Positions 16,237 to 26,230 of a DNA stretch of 64,000 nt are shown one piece after another. The notes beneath the pieces were generated by a model that worked only from the letters and a program-made list of their open reading frames with translations, did not search any database and was not told the origin of the DNA. The stretch's first letter is position 1; each line of letters opens with the position of its first letter. The stretch comes from Leptospira meyeri (GTDB taxonomy: Bacteria; Spirochaetota; Leptospiria; Leptospirales; Leptospiraceae), in contig NZ_SORO01000002.1 in assembly GCF_004368965.1 (NCBI RefSeq), positions 124,001-188,000 on the forward strand, given 5' to 3'. The translations under genes were made by a program, and so were the position numbers.

Positions 16237-18550
16237 CGTTTACTTTAGGGAAGTAAATTGTAAATTTGCTTCCTTCTCCCATTGTGCTTTCTACAAAAAT
16301 TTCACCGGACATTTTGTCCACGAGTGACTTGACAATGGATAACCCAAGCCCAGTTCCCCCGATTTTTTTGTTATCGGAAGAAGGAATTCGAAAAAATCGA
16401 TCGAAGATTTGATTTTTGTAATTTGGGTCGATTCCAATTCCTGTATCTTCCACTATGATTTCAATTTTGCCATTGGTTTCACGGATTGAAATTCCGATTT
16501 TCCCCTTGGAGGTATATTTTAAGGCGTTTACATATAGATTTGTAATGATCTGAGAAAATTCAAATTTTATTCCTCGCAGGAAAAATCCTTTTTTGAGTGA
16601 TAAGTTCCATTCAATTGGTTTCCCTTTCGCAAGGTGGGAATTCATATGAATGACGTCTTCGATCACAGGGACTGGATCAAAAATTTCGACGACTTCGTCT
16701 TCCTTGTCTTTTTCTCTCGAAGTGGTGAGTTTGAGTAAATTTTCGATTAAAAAGCTAAGCCTTTTCGCATTTTTATCAATCACTTCTAACATGTTTTTAT
16801 GTTCGGTGTTAAATGGCAATGAAGGATCGGATTTAAAAAATTCCAAATATCCTCTAATGTTTGTCATTGGGCTTCTGAGTTCGTGGCTTACGTTGGAGAT
16901 AAATTCGTGTTGTAATCGTTCTTGTTCTTTTTTTTCTGAATTTGGTCGGAATTGTACTTGGTAGCGTTTTTTTGGGGACAGAAGGATGGATGTGAAGCTG
17001 ATATCCACTTCTAATTTACTTCCATCTTTTAGCATTATTTCAGCATCGGGTAAGGATAACATTGTATCAGAAGAAAGGTCCGAACCAAATCGCAATTGGT
17101 TTGAAACCTGGTTTCCTAGGATAATATCTTCGATACTTAATTTTGTGATGTCTCCGCGAGTGTATCCAGTGAGAGATCGAAATTGGTTGTTTGCTTCAAG
17201 AATGCTACCCGTATCGGCATCAACAAGAGCAATGGCTTCTCTTGAAAATTCGAATAGATACCTATATTTTTCTTCCGAATATTGCAAATCGACAGCAGAT
17301 CTATCTAATTTGATTTCTAAAATTGAGATTAAGTTTTCAAGCTCAGTAATTTCTTCCCTTTGTAGTTCTAACTTGGCGTTAAAAGAATCTAACATTGAGT
17401 TGACGAGAACCTTTACTCGGTTGTCTAGTTGTAAAGTTTCGTCGGAGTTGAGCCTTGAATTATAATTTCCTTGTAGGATATCTAAAACGACTGAGTTAAC
17501 ATCCACGATGAGGTGTCGAACAGCATTGAGTTTTCTATAGTTGATCTGTGAAGGCGCATGAAGTTTTGTTTCCGTTGGTTCTTGAAAACTGCTGAGTTTA
17601 CGGACATCAAAAACTTTTTTTGGTTCTAGTGCAGATAGGATTTCATCAAAGTCGAATGCGGATCGAACTGCATCGGGTTGGATGACTCTTCTGATGAGTC
17701 GAAAATAAACATCTTTTAGGAGAGGGAACAGTGTGTTCGCATCGCCTTTGTAAGAAAAAATACCTTTTTGGATGAGAGGGTTTGAGTTTAGGAGATTTTT
17801 AGTCTCTCCTACTCTAAGGTGTGGATAAAAATGGGAAAGCTGAAGGTCATCCCACAGATTTCCATTACTGAGTTGGTTTGTGTTTTGTAAAAGATCGATT
17901 GCCTTTTTGACAGCGAGAAGAACACCGGAAATTTCCCGTCCAGTTTTTAATACTGCGTCTCCACTAAATGCGAGTAAGGTGGATGGAAAAAAAGATTTGG
18001 TTTCTAGGATTGGTAGTTCCAAGGTATTGGCAAAATCTTGAAAGTTTCGAAGGAATGGACTAGAAAATGGATCAGAAACTAAACCCAAACAAGAAGGTTT
18101 TAAAAATTCTTTTTCTTCTAAAAATCCAGGAGTGTCAATGTAACGAACTTTGACTGGATTTTTTGGGGCATATTCTTCCAGAAATTTTTCTGCATACAAT
18201 CTTTCCACTGAGTATTGGTGTGGTACGGGAAGTATATATGCTTTATTTCTTGTGAGGTCTTCTGGTTTAAATTGGAATCGAGAATAAAATGATAAAGGAG
18301 AATGATAAAGATAGATTCCTTTATAAATTCGTTTGAGTTTTGACTTTTTGAGAAAACTATCTTGTAGGTAAGCGATGGTTGGGACCTCGCCTGCTTCCAC
18401 TCGACCGGCGTCCAGTAATGGCATAATGGCCTTGTGATGTGTATTGACGTGAAGAGTAACTTTGACGCCGAATTCTTCAAAGTATCCCTTTTTATAGGCA
18501 ACGACAACGGGTAGAGAGCTAAGGCGACTTGTTATACAAATCTGGATCAC
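16226..18550 (-). CDS. histidine kinase with cytoplasmic NMT1/THI5-type binding-protein sensor and PAS domain
   Basis: 774 residues. Residues 1-310 resemble the NMT1/THI5/SsuA substrate-binding fold (AYKKGYFEEFGVKVTLHVN, LDAGRVEAGEVPTIAYL). No signal peptide or membrane segment is present, so ligand sensing should occur in the cytoplasm. A coiled-coil stretch (about 390-425) leads to a PAS domain (ALVDADTGSILEANNQFRSLTGYTR). The kinase core starts near 548: phospho-acceptor His556 in SNVSHELRSP, N-box NLYVNALKY (about 671-679), G1 DTGIGI (about 702) and G2 GTGLGLS (about 732). It appears complete and active. No response regulator is adjacent, so it is an orphan. Confidence 0.85.
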   Translation of the reverse strand: MIQICITSRLSSLPVVVAYKKGYFEEFGVKVTLHVNTHHKAIMPLLDAGRVEAGEVPTIAYLQDSFLKKSKLKRIYKGIYLYHSPLSFYSRFQFKPEDLTRNKAYILPVPHQYSVERLYAEKFLEEYAPKNPVKVRYIDTPGFLEEKEFLKPSCLGLVSDPFSSPFLRNFQDFANTLELPILETKSFFPSTLLAFSGDAVLKTGREISGVLLAVKKAIDLLQNTNQLSNGNLWDDLQLSHFYPHLRVGETKNLLNSNPLIQKGIFSYKGDANTLFPLLKDVYFRLIRRVIQPDAVRSAFDFDEILSALEPKKVFDVRKLSSFQEPTETKLHAPSQINYRKLNAVRHLIVDVNSVVLDILQGNYNSRLNSDETLQLDNRVKVLVNSMLDSFNAKLELQREEITELENLISILEIKLDRSAVDLQYSEEKYRYLFEFSREAIALVDADTGSILEANNQFRSLTGYTRGDITKLSIEDIILGNQVSNQLRFGSDLSSDTMLSLPDAEIMLKDGSKLEVDISFTSILLSPKKRYQVQFRPNSEKKEQERLQHEFISNVSHELRSPMTNIRGYLEFFKSDPSLPFNTEHKNMLEVIDKNAKRLSFLIENLLKLTTSREKDKEDEVVEIFDPVPVIEDVIHMNSHLAKGKPIEWNLSLKKGFFLRGIKFEFSQIITNLYVNALKYTSKGKIGISIRETNGKIEIIVEDTGIGIDPNYKNQIFDRFFRIPSSDNKKIGGTGLGLSIVKSLVDKMSGEIFVESTMGEGSKFTIYFPKVNVSV

Positions 18551-18607
18551 ATGGCAACAATCCCAAAAATAGGGATCGTTGCCAAATCTTTCTGTAGGGA
18601 TTTGTCG

Positions 18608-20440
18608 CTAGGAAGAAAAAATCTCTTGGAGGAATTCCGTTGTTCTTTTGGTATATTCGGAAACTTCCTTTTCGTCCATAACCTTTGCGGAGAGTAAAGC
18701 AAGGTCGTAAATGACTCTAGCCAACTTTTTGCCTTTCTCTGGATTTATTCCTTCAAACGCTTGTAAGGCGGATTTTACTAGTGGAGACTTTGAGTTAACC
18801 ATGAGAGTGTGAGATTTGAGGATGTTTTTCATGTCATCTCGGTTTAACATGGAGTTCATTTCGGACATTCTTCTCATAAACTCTGGTAAAAGAATCACAC
18901 CAGGAACTTCTAGTGATTTTAAAGCTTCTACCTTTATTTCAACACCTTCTACTGGTAATGAAGATTGAAATAAATTTTGAATTCGATCAGATTCTGTTTT
19001 GTTTTCTTCGTTCACCAGATCTTTAGGGGTGTCTTTATCTACAACTTGATCTGCAATTTCAGAATCAACTCTTTGGAACTTCCAATCGGGGTTTTTCATC
19101 TCTAAGTGTTGGATGAGATGGGAGTCGATTTTGGAATCAACAAGTAATGCTTCTAGGCCTTGTGATTTTAGAAGTTCCATATAAACGGATCCCATTTCTG
19201 TTTCATTGGCGTAGAAAATTTTATTTTGGTTTTTTTCCTTATTTTTTTCCCAATACTCGGAAGTAGTTGAGTAACCACCTTCTGAATTCTTAAAGATCAA
19301 ATGGTCCTTCATAGCTTCGTAAAATTTTTCATCGGTAAGAACTCCGTATTTTACAAATAAAGAGATATCGGGCCAGTTTGATTCATATTTTGGTCTGTCT
19401 TTTTTGAAGTCTTCGATCAAACGATCAGCTACTTTTTTAATAATATGGTTTGAGATTTTTTTTACTAATGGATCGTTCTGTAAGTAAGATCTGGAAACAT
19501 TTAGAGGTAAATCTGGAATGTTTATGGTCCCCTTAAGAATTGTGAGGAATTGTGGGATCAACTCACTTGCATTATCACTTACAAAAACATGATTACAAAA
19601 AAGTTTGATTCCGTTTTTTGAGGCTTCTAATTCGTGGGTTAACTTAGGAAAATATAAAATGCCTTGTAAACGAAATGGATAATCAACGTTCAAATGAATA
19701 TGAAAGAGAGATTCTCCTGAGAAAGGGAATAAATAAGAAAAAAAATCCTTATATTCATCTTGTGAGATTTTTGCAGGCTCTTCAGACCATAGAGGTTTTT
19801 CTCGATTAGCTTTTTCACCTTGGACATAAATCCCTACTGGCAAAAAATCACAGTATTTTTTGATTAGTTCTTTTAGTTTCCATTTATCTAGATATTCGCC
19901 AGACTCACTGTCCAGATAAAGGGAAATTTTGGTTCCTCTAGATTCTTTTTCAATAGGTGATATCGTAAATTCGGTGCCAGACTCGCTTGACCATAAAACA
20001 GCAGTTTGTCCCTTCTTGTATGATTTTGTTTCAATAGTTACCTTTTTGGAAACCATAAAAGAGGAATAAAATCCAAGTCCAAAGTGGCCAATGATTTCGG
20101 CTTTGTTTTCTGCATTTTGGTATTGTTTTGCGAAGTCTGTAGCTCCAGAAAAGGCAATTTGGTTGATGTATTTTTTGACTTCTTCTGTCGTCATCCCAAC
20201 CCCGTTGTCTTCGATGCTAAGTATTCTGGAATCCACATCAAAATTTAAATCTATTTTGTACTCGTTTCCACCATCAAACTCCTCCGATAAAGAAATCTTT
20301 TTTAGTTTGGTGATTGCGTCACTTGCGTTGGAAACTAATTCTCTTAAGAAGATATCTTTCTCGGAATATAACCATTTTTTTATGATAGGAAAGATATTCT
20401 CTGTTTCTACACTAATTTTTCCTGACTCTTCAGCTGACAT
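18608..20440 (-). CDS. htpG: chaperone HtpG (Hsp90)
   Basis: 610 residues, normal for bacterial Hsp90. The family signature [18 protein letters not shown] (31-48) is followed by the ATP-pocket motifs DNGVGM and [14 protein letters not shown]. Middle and C-terminal dimerisation domains are full length. It is the last gene of the bat operon, 3 bases after batD. In L. biflexa, loss of the bat genes was reported to change only HtpG abundance, which fits co-transcription. Confidence 0.97.
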   Translation of the reverse strand: MSAEESGKISVETENIFPIIKKWLYSEKDIFLRELVSNASDAITKLKKISLSEEFDGGNEYKIDLNFDVDSRILSIEDNGVGMTTEEVKKYINQIAFSGATDFAKQYQNAENKAEIIGHFGLGFYSSFMVSKKVTIETKSYKKGQTAVLWSSESGTEFTISPIEKESRGTKISLYLDSESGEYLDKWKLKELIKKYCDFLPVGIYVQGEKANREKPLWSEEPAKISQDEYKDFFSYLFPFSGESLFHIHLNVDYPFRLQGILYFPKLTHELEASKNGIKLFCNHVFVSDNASELIPQFLTILKGTINIPDLPLNVSRSYLQNDPLVKKISNHIIKKVADRLIEDFKKDRPKYESNWPDISLFVKYGVLTDEKFYEAMKDHLIFKNSEGGYSTTSEYWEKNKEKNQNKIFYANETEMGSVYMELLKSQGLEALLVDSKIDSHLIQHLEMKNPDWKFQRVDSEIADQVVDKDTPKDLVNEENKTESDRIQNLFQSSLPVEGVEIKVEALKSLEVPGVILLPEFMRRMSEMNSMLNRDDMKNILKSHTLMVNSKSPLVKSALQAFEGINPEKGKKLARVIYDLALLSAKVMDEKEVSEYTKRTTEFLQEIFSS

Positions 20441-20443
20441 TTG

Positions 20444-22015
20444 TTACTCCTTTGTTTTTAATTGTTTTGTTAGTTTTAAGACTTTTGTTTTGTCGAATTT
20501 GGATAAAGATAAGAAGGTTTTTTGGGGGGTTTCTTTATCCACTCTCTCTATTAAATTTGAAAGAAGTTGAATGTTTTCTGGTGTGATCCCTCTTTTTTCT
20601 AAATAATCTACAAGGAATATATTTCTTTTTTTTCCAAAGTTTTGAACCATATCTACAAACTCGTTTGCCTGGAGATTCAATCGATACTTTCTATATCCTA
20701 GGTATGAAAGAGTGCCTAAAACAGCAAGAAAAACTACAGGGAAAATAGAAGGTGCTTTTGAGTTTGTCGATTGATTCGATTTCTGTTGCGGTTCCTTTTC
20801 CTTTTCCGAAAGGATAGGTAGGGTAGGAAATTGTAGTGTGAGTGTTTTGTATTGTGAATCCTTTAAGGAAAAGTAACTGAATTGGTAGGGCTCCAGTTGG
20901 AGATTTTCTCCTTCTCTCACTTGGTATCCATAAAGAAACCGAACGATAGAGTAGAATCCGTATTCCCCTGATTCCAGCTTTCGAAACGTTTTATTTCTAG
21001 TTTGTGAGACTAATTGGTATTTCATTTTCGATTCTTGCCATGGTTTGATTCCCTCATGTCCCCCCTCCCCTTCTATTGTGATCTCGAAATAAACGGTTTC
21101 GGCCTTACGGATTTCTTTCGGAAAATTGGTTAGTTTGAGTTGGAAGTTTCCGATGGCACCAGTGAATGTTTTAGGTTGGTTTGTAGGCAGGTTTAGCACC
21201 GTCACAGTCGCTGGGGTTGTGTCTACTGTCTCTTGTAATGAGTTGAAGCGTAAACTATCCCCGGAGATAAATTTTGTTTTTCCGATTTGGAACCTGCCTG
21301 ATTTAATTGGGGTTAGTCCGTAAATTTCTTTATCATATACTAGAGTTTTCTTTAGGCTATTGTTTCTTCTAACTTCTGGTTCAATTTGTACGGATACCTG
21401 TCTTAATGTTTCTGAAAGAAAATAAGGAAACGAAATGGATTGGTTGGGGTCTCTCTCTAGAAAGGGCTGTCTATATCCATTGTAGTAAAGAACAAAGTAT
21501 CCAACAATAGGTTCTCCTTTATAAAATACAGTTTTATTGGTATGGAATGCAACTTCGGGGGATCCCTCTGACGGTGTCTCGAAATCTTCAAATGGGAAAG
21601 GATTAAAAAATTGATTTTGAGAATGCCTGCTTTTTTTGCTAACTTTGAATTGAATGGGAGGTGATTTGAAAATTTTGTTATCATATTCTACCGATACCTC
21701 TGGGAGATGGAATGTTCCTTCTGATTCTGTATCTACATAGAAATTGAGTATTTGAGATTTTGAAACTTTAAAGTTGATGATTTGAGTTTCCGTTCCACTG
21801 CCGGAAAAATGAATTCGAACTCCATTTTGTTTTATGTTTGTTTGGACAGCTCGAAAAATTTTATCCCCGTGGGCTCTTACTTCTAATTTGGCATGTTCTC
21901 CTAAAGAAAATTCGTTAGGTGATAAAAGAAAATCTACTTCAGAAGAATCAATTGCTGCCAGAGGGAAGAGGAAAAGGAAAAGAAGTGTGTGTCTTTTATT
22001 ACCAAAACTTTTCAT
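20444..22015 (-). CDS. batD: BatD-like protein
   Basis: 523 residues. Signal peptide (LLFLFLFPLAAIDSSE), then repeated beta-sandwich-like segments (LLSPNEFSLGEHAKLEVRAHG), then one membrane helix near residue 430 (FPVVFLAVLGTLSYLGYRKYR) and a charged cytoplasmic tail. This is the BatD/oxygen-tolerance layout: a large periplasmic part that probably works with the von Willebrand proteins BatA and BatB in the inner membrane. Its start overlaps the end of batB-C by 17 bases. Biochemical function is unknown for the whole family. Confidence 0.85.
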   Translation of the reverse strand: MKSFGNKRHTLLFLFLFPLAAIDSSEVDFLLSPNEFSLGEHAKLEVRAHGDKIFRAVQTNIKQNGVRIHFSGSGTETQIINFKVSKSQILNFYVDTESEGTFHLPEVSVEYDNKIFKSPPIQFKVSKKSRHSQNQFFNPFPFEDFETPSEGSPEVAFHTNKTVFYKGEPIVGYFVLYYNGYRQPFLERDPNQSISFPYFLSETLRQVSVQIEPEVRRNNSLKKTLVYDKEIYGLTPIKSGRFQIGKTKFISGDSLRFNSLQETVDTTPATVTVLNLPTNQPKTFTGAIGNFQLKLTNFPKEIRKAETVYFEITIEGEGGHEGIKPWQESKMKYQLVSQTRNKTFRKLESGEYGFYSIVRFLYGYQVREGENLQLEPYQFSYFSLKDSQYKTLTLQFPTLPILSEKEKEPQQKSNQSTNSKAPSIFPVVFLAVLGTLSYLGYRKYRLNLQANEFVDMVQNFGKKRNIFLVDYLEKRGITPENIQLLSNLIERVDKETPQKTFLSLSKFDKTKVLKLTKQLKTKE

Positions 22016-23627
22016 TATCGAATGATCCCCCTCTTTTGTTCTTCAAAATGGAATCTTGTGAGAATGGGTCCAATATTTTTTCTGCATCTGTTTTGTCTTC
22101 TTTTCTGTTTCGTTTTTCCTGTTTTGGTTGCGATTGTTGGTTATTTTCTTCATTTTTTTGTTTGCGTTCTAATTCTTTATCGTTCGTTAGGTGCTCTATG
22201 TTTTTTTTGGCTCCCAAATGATCCTGGTCCATCTCAAGTGTTTTTGTATATGCTTTTAAAGCATTCTTTTTGTCACCTAATCTTGAATAAATATTACCAA
22301 GGTTAAAATAAGTTTTTGCTTTGAGGCCGTCATCTGATTTGGGATGAGTTAAGATTTTTTCAGCAATTTCAATTGCTTCTTTGTATTGCCCCATTTGATA
22401 AGCGGTAGCAGATTGATTGTATAAAAGTCTTGGATCTTCGTGAATGTATTCCTTTGCTTTTTGGAATTCCATTTGGCTTTCGTTATAATTTTTGTTATGA
22501 TAGGATTTTACTCCTCTCTCGATTGAATTGCCACCTGGATCTAATTCCCATGCGTATAAATCCTTTTGCCAAAATAAGATGCAAAGAAAGAATACTATTG
22601 TATAAATCCCCTTGGGAGTATTTTGTAAAAATAAGTTTAGGAGGCGCTCAAAAAATAGAAAGAAAAAAGCAGCAATTAAATATGGATGGGCTCCATCTTC
22701 ATTTTTGAATCTTTCGATGGTTTGAATTTTTCTTTTTTTTGCAGTTTGGAGTGTCTCTAGGAGGGCATATGCACCTTCTGCTTGGAAAGAAACGTCGTAG
22801 TAAGTTCCATGATTTTGGTCTGCTATTGATTTTAATTTAGCAACATTCATTTGAGAAATTACTAAATTTGGTGTAGAAAGGGATTCGGAAATTCCTGCAT
22901 CAGTGGTGACATACCCACCTCTGCCAGTCCCGGGATCGCGGTATTCTATGTTCCCTCCCTCTTCGGTCCCGATTCCCCATACAATCACCTCGCCGTTGAT
23001 TGGCGGTATATTTTGGTTTTCGTGGTCTTCGCCATCGGATACGATGATGGTGATTTGAGAGGAGATATTATTATTTTTTTTTCTGATTTGGTTAACCCGC
23101 TCTAATGCGATCGAGAGATTTGTACCTTTAGCTCCTACCATTTCTACACCTAATGCTTGTATATAGTCTGCGACTGCGGCAATATCTGTTGTGAGTGGGC
23201 AAAAAGAGAAAGATTGGCCGGCAAAAACGATAATACCAATTCTATTGCCTTTTAGGTCGGGTAGAATGCGCAATGCTAAGTCTTGGAACCTTTTTAGTCG
23301 GTTTGGTCTTACATCAATAGCATTCATTGATAAGCTTACATCCACAACAAATAAAATATCAGCAGAATCGAATTCTTTTGTAGATTCGACTTCCATTGAT
23401 TTTACCTTATACAATGAAAAAAAAGCAAGAGTGAGGGATGTAAGGAAGCAGAAAATTCTTAGAAAGTAGAGTTTTGTGTCCGCTGTAAAAATTCTTTTTT
23501 TTATATTGGGATATTTTTCTTTGAATGAGTTTGCTTTTATGTTTATATAAAATTTTCCGGAAAGTAGTAGTGTCCAGGTGACAATAGATATAATTGCAAC
23601 CTTTGTTATTGTTTGGATGTCAATCAT
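21999..23627 (-). CDS. batB: BatB-BatC fusion: membrane von Willebrand A domain plus TPR
   Basis: 542 residues. Two N-terminal membrane segments flank a basic loop. A von Willebrand factor A domain follows with the metal site DVSLSMN (about 94-100) and VSDGEDHE (about 202), and another membrane stretch sits near 325-350. The C-terminal ~190 residues contain TPR units (AKTYFNLGNIYSRLGDKKNA, ALKAYTKTLEMDQDH) and a charged tail. In other bacteria the TPR part is a separate gene, batC. The ATG overlaps batA by 4 bases. The fusion places a protein-binding TPR arm on the BatB membrane protein. Confidence 0.88.
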   Translation of the reverse strand: MIDIQTITKVAIISIVTWTLLLSGKFYINIKANSFKEKYPNIKKRIFTADTKLYFLRIFCFLTSLTLAFFSLYKVKSMEVESTKEFDSADILFVVDVSLSMNAIDVRPNRLKRFQDLALRILPDLKGNRIGIIVFAGQSFSFCPLTTDIAAVADYIQALGVEMVGAKGTNLSIALERVNQIRKKNNNISSQITIIVSDGEDHENQNIPPINGEVIVWGIGTEEGGNIEYRDPGTGRGGYVTTDAGISESLSTPNLVISQMNVAKLKSIADQNHGTYYDVSFQAEGAYALLETLQTAKKRKIQTIERFKNEDGAHPYLIAAFFFLFFERLLNLFLQNTPKGIYTIVFFLCILFWQKDLYAWELDPGGNSIERGVKSYHNKNYNESQMEFQKAKEYIHEDPRLLYNQSATAYQMGQYKEAIEIAEKILTHPKSDDGLKAKTYFNLGNIYSRLGDKKNALKAYTKTLEMDQDHLGAKKNIEHLTNDKELERKQKNEENNQQSQPKQEKRNRKEDKTDAEKILDPFSQDSILKNKRGGSFDNEKFW

Positions 23628-24580
23628 AGCTTCTCTGTTAGTGGGTATAATATTAGCAGTCCCGCAACTCCCAATAGAATAAAGAAAATGGATAATGCCG
23701 AAGGGAAGTGGGTTTCGTGAATTTCCATTGGTTTAGATGGAAGTTCTACTGTTTCTAGTCCATTGATTTCATTTAGTACTTCCTGTAAAATTTCAGGTGA
23801 TTCTGCACGGAAAAACCTTCCTTTGGTTCCTGTTGATATTGATTCTAGGGATTCGTAGTTAACTTCGTATTGACCTTGTTCTTTCCCGATTCCAATAGAA
23901 TAAACTTTTATCCCAAAGGTTTTAGCCGCATAGGATGCAGTTTCTGGATCTAATTTTCCGGTATTCGAAACACCGTCAGTGAGTAGGATGATAATTTTTG
24001 ATTTTGCTTTTGAGTCTTTTAACCGGTATGTGGAAAGAACGAGAGCATCACCAATGGCTGTTCCTTGTTCGTTGATATCTTCGTCTGAAGTTTCGATGAT
24101 CAATTCATCTAGTGCAAATCGATCGCTTGATAATGGGGATTGTAAGTAGGCAGCTCCTGCAAATACGACAATTCCAATTCGATCATACAATCTTTTTTGA
24201 ATGAATTCACGGAGTAGTTCTTTTGAAACTGTGAGCCTGTTTTTTGGTAAAAAATCATAGGAATTTACCATAGAGCCTGAGATATCCAAGGCAATCATAA
24301 TATCGATCCCGTTTGTGCTATCGGGTGTTAGTTTGTATCTTTCTCCCGGACCTGCTGCGGCAATCACCAAAAATATGCCAGCAATATAAAATAGAACCTC
24401 GGACAGACTTAAAAGAATGAATCTGAACTTCGTAGAGAAAAATGATTTTTGTTTTTGAAATCTGTCCGATTGGATGAGTAAAACTGCTCCAATTTTTTCG
24501 GTTTTCCATTGATAGAGCGCAACTAAAATTAAAGGGATGATCAAAAATAAAAGATACGGTCTTTGAAATTGTTCAAACAT
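23624..24580 (-). CDS. batA: BatA, membrane von Willebrand A protein
   Basis: 318 residues from the ATG at 24580, which shares its A with the stop of the upstream gene (TAATG); an upstream extension was rejected on this overlap. An N-terminal membrane pair is followed by a VWA domain with metal-site motif ALDISGSM (about 95-102) and LLTDGVSNTG (about 196-205), and a C-terminal membrane helix (ALSIFFILLGVAGLLILYPL). The usual BatA layout is complete. It probably pairs with BatB under control of the MoxR ATPase. Confidence 0.92.
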   Translation of the reverse strand: MFEQFQRPYLLFLIIPLILVALYQWKTEKIGAVLLIQSDRFQKQKSFFSTKFRFILLSLSEVLFYIAGIFLVIAAAGPGERYKLTPDSTNGIDIMIALDISGSMVNSYDFLPKNRLTVSKELLREFIQKRLYDRIGIVVFAGAAYLQSPLSSDRFALDELIIETSDEDINEQGTAIGDALVLSTYRLKDSKAKSKIIILLTDGVSNTGKLDPETASYAAKTFGIKVYSIGIGKEQGQYEVNYESLESISTGTKGRFFRAESPEILQEVLNEINGLETVELPSKPMEIHETHFPSALSIFFILLGVAGLLILYPLTEKL

Positions 24581-25419
24581 TACAATTCCATATCCTTTTT
24601 GATTTTTACCCAAATGGATACTGCCACCGTTTTCTCTAGTTTGGTTTGATTGTTGTCGTATTTAGCATTCCTGAAATAAATTCTTAAGTTCCTAAGGATA
24701 GAATCATCGATATGTGTTCTGTCGAAAAGTTCCGCTAAAAATTCGGAATCAGTTTTTCCTAATAGGTTTTTTTCTAACCTTTTGGAATACACCTCTTTTG
24801 TATATTCGCTTATCTTAAAGGCAAGTTCCTTTTCATAAATTGCATCGGATTCTAGATAGGTTTCTAAGAAATGAAGTCGTTTAGTTGTTTCTTCTAAAAC
24901 TGGTTGTTTTTCCCATAATGCATCCACAACTTTTGGTTTTGACTTCCAATATAAATATAGTGCATATAGCAAATATATGTTGATTGAAGTGATGAGTAAT
25001 ACAAGGAATAACCGGAAAAAGTATGGGCCTGAAAAGCTAATCGGGGGATCACTGTCTTCAATGTCAGTTTCGGAGCCAAGTAATTGTGATTTGACTTTTA
25101 TTCTTTTGGTTGAGTTTTTTCGTTCTCCATTTTCTTCCCAAGACAAAGGAAGAACAAATTCTCCTGGTTTATAAAATAGGATTAATGCAGAAAGTTTTAA
25201 GTGATCTTTCTTGATGTTAAAAATTTTAAAGGAAGGTAGAGTGGCATCTTCGTAGAACTCACCTTCTTCCATTTGTAAGTCACTTTCAATTCCTTGGGTA
25301 AGTTCAATCTGATAATGTACTGTGTCTCCTACATAGATGTCATCTTCTAAGATTGTTTCCTTTGGATTGGAAAATAAAGGAAAAGTGGAAATGAGAATCA
25401 GAAGAATGTATTTAGCCAT
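24580..25419 (-). CDS. bat-operon membrane protein of unknown function
   Basis: 279 residues from the ATG at 25419, overlapping the DUF58 gene by 8 bases. A short signal peptide (MAKYILLILISTFPLFS) precedes a beta-rich periplasmic domain with YVGDTVHYQIELTQG, which resembles a short BatD-type domain. One membrane helix (FFRLFLVLLITSINIYLLYALYLYW, about 135-160) leads to a helical cytoplasmic region (KLEKTVAVSIWVKIKKDMEL at the end). Genes at this position in other Bat/MoxR operons often encode DUF4381-like membrane proteins; this looks similar. Confidence 0.7.
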   Translation of the reverse strand: MAKYILLILISTFPLFSNPKETILEDDIYVGDTVHYQIELTQGIESDLQMEEGEFYEDATLPSFKIFNIKKDHLKLSALILFYKPGEFVLPLSWEENGERKNSTKRIKVKSQLLGSETDIEDSDPPISFSGPYFFRLFLVLLITSINIYLLYALYLYWKSKPKVVDALWEKQPVLEETTKRLHFLETYLESDAIYEKELAFKISEYTKEVYSKRLEKNLLGKTDSEFLAELFDRTHIDDSILRNLRIYFRNAKYDNNQTKLEKTVAVSIWVKIKKDMEL

Positions 25420-26230
25420 TTCGTTTGATTTTGAAGAGCGGTATAATCTGATTTGAGAGTTTAGCATTCGGATTGATTTGAACTAAATTTGCGCCGAAAA
25501 AACTTTTTGCTGCTTTTAAATCATTTGCATATGTTGTTTTGTTATTCCTGAGACTTGGTTTTTCTTGTGAAATTTGGCGGAACCACTTGAACCAAAGTGG
25601 AAACTCTAATGTATCGAATTCATCCTGAATCCAGATTCCAAATGGCTCCCATACTTTTGTATTTCTATTTGAGGTCAAGTAGTCTGCAAATTCGATAAAA
25701 TCAGATATCCAGTAACAAATAGCAAATTTGGGATAGAGTCTAAATGCAAATTGATAAGCAGAATGATAATTTGTTATACCACCTTCTTTTTGTTTTGTGA
25801 TATTTGTAAAGGTTTTAAATACGTCTGCTTCTGTTCTTAACCACTTACCTGGGGAATGTGAGCGATTGGAAAACGTAACGAGCAAAATTCGATTTCCCAG
25901 TTTGATATGGAATAAAGACAAAAACAAAGCAATTTGAAAGGCAGTGTCTTTTTTTGATTCACTCATAGAGTCGCTCATATCATAGAAGATGATAATGGGT
26001 GCGTCTCTTTCTTCATAGTATTCTTTTGTATACAATTCACCGGTTCTTGAGGTGACATTCCAGTCAATATATCGAATGTCATCTCCGAAATGGTAGTTAC
26101 GCACTTCTTTGAAATCTAATCCACGGCCCTTTTCTGTCATTGGTAGAAAACCTTGCCGGGTTGAAGAAAATTTTTTTTTCGTTTCCCATTGCAAAACTTG
26201 GAGGAGACGTTTCAGTTCGTGCGATAACAT
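25412..26230 (-). CDS. DUF58 family protein of the MoxR/Bat operon
   Basis: 272 residues. The hallmark DUF58 segment is KEVRNYHFGDDIRYIDWNVTSRTGELYTKEY (about 36-66), followed by a VWA-like core with IIIFYDMSDSMSES (about 74-87). It lacks membrane segments. The moxR stop lies directly before its ATG with no spacer. DUF58 proteins are standard partners of MoxR ATPases; the biochemical role is unknown. Confidence 0.9.
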   Translation of the reverse strand: MLSHELKRLLQVLQWETKKKFSSTRQGFLPMTEKGRGLDFKEVRNYHFGDDIRYIDWNVTSRTGELYTKEYYEERDAPIIIFYDMSDSMSESKKDTAFQIALFLSLFHIKLGNRILLVTFSNRSHSPGKWLRTEADVFKTFTNITKQKEGGITNYHSAYQFAFRLYPKFAICYWISDFIEFADYLTSNRNTKVWEPFGIWIQDEFDTLEFPLWFKWFRQISQEKPSLRNNKTTYANDLKAAKSFFGANLVQINPNAKLSNQIIPLFKIKRNG

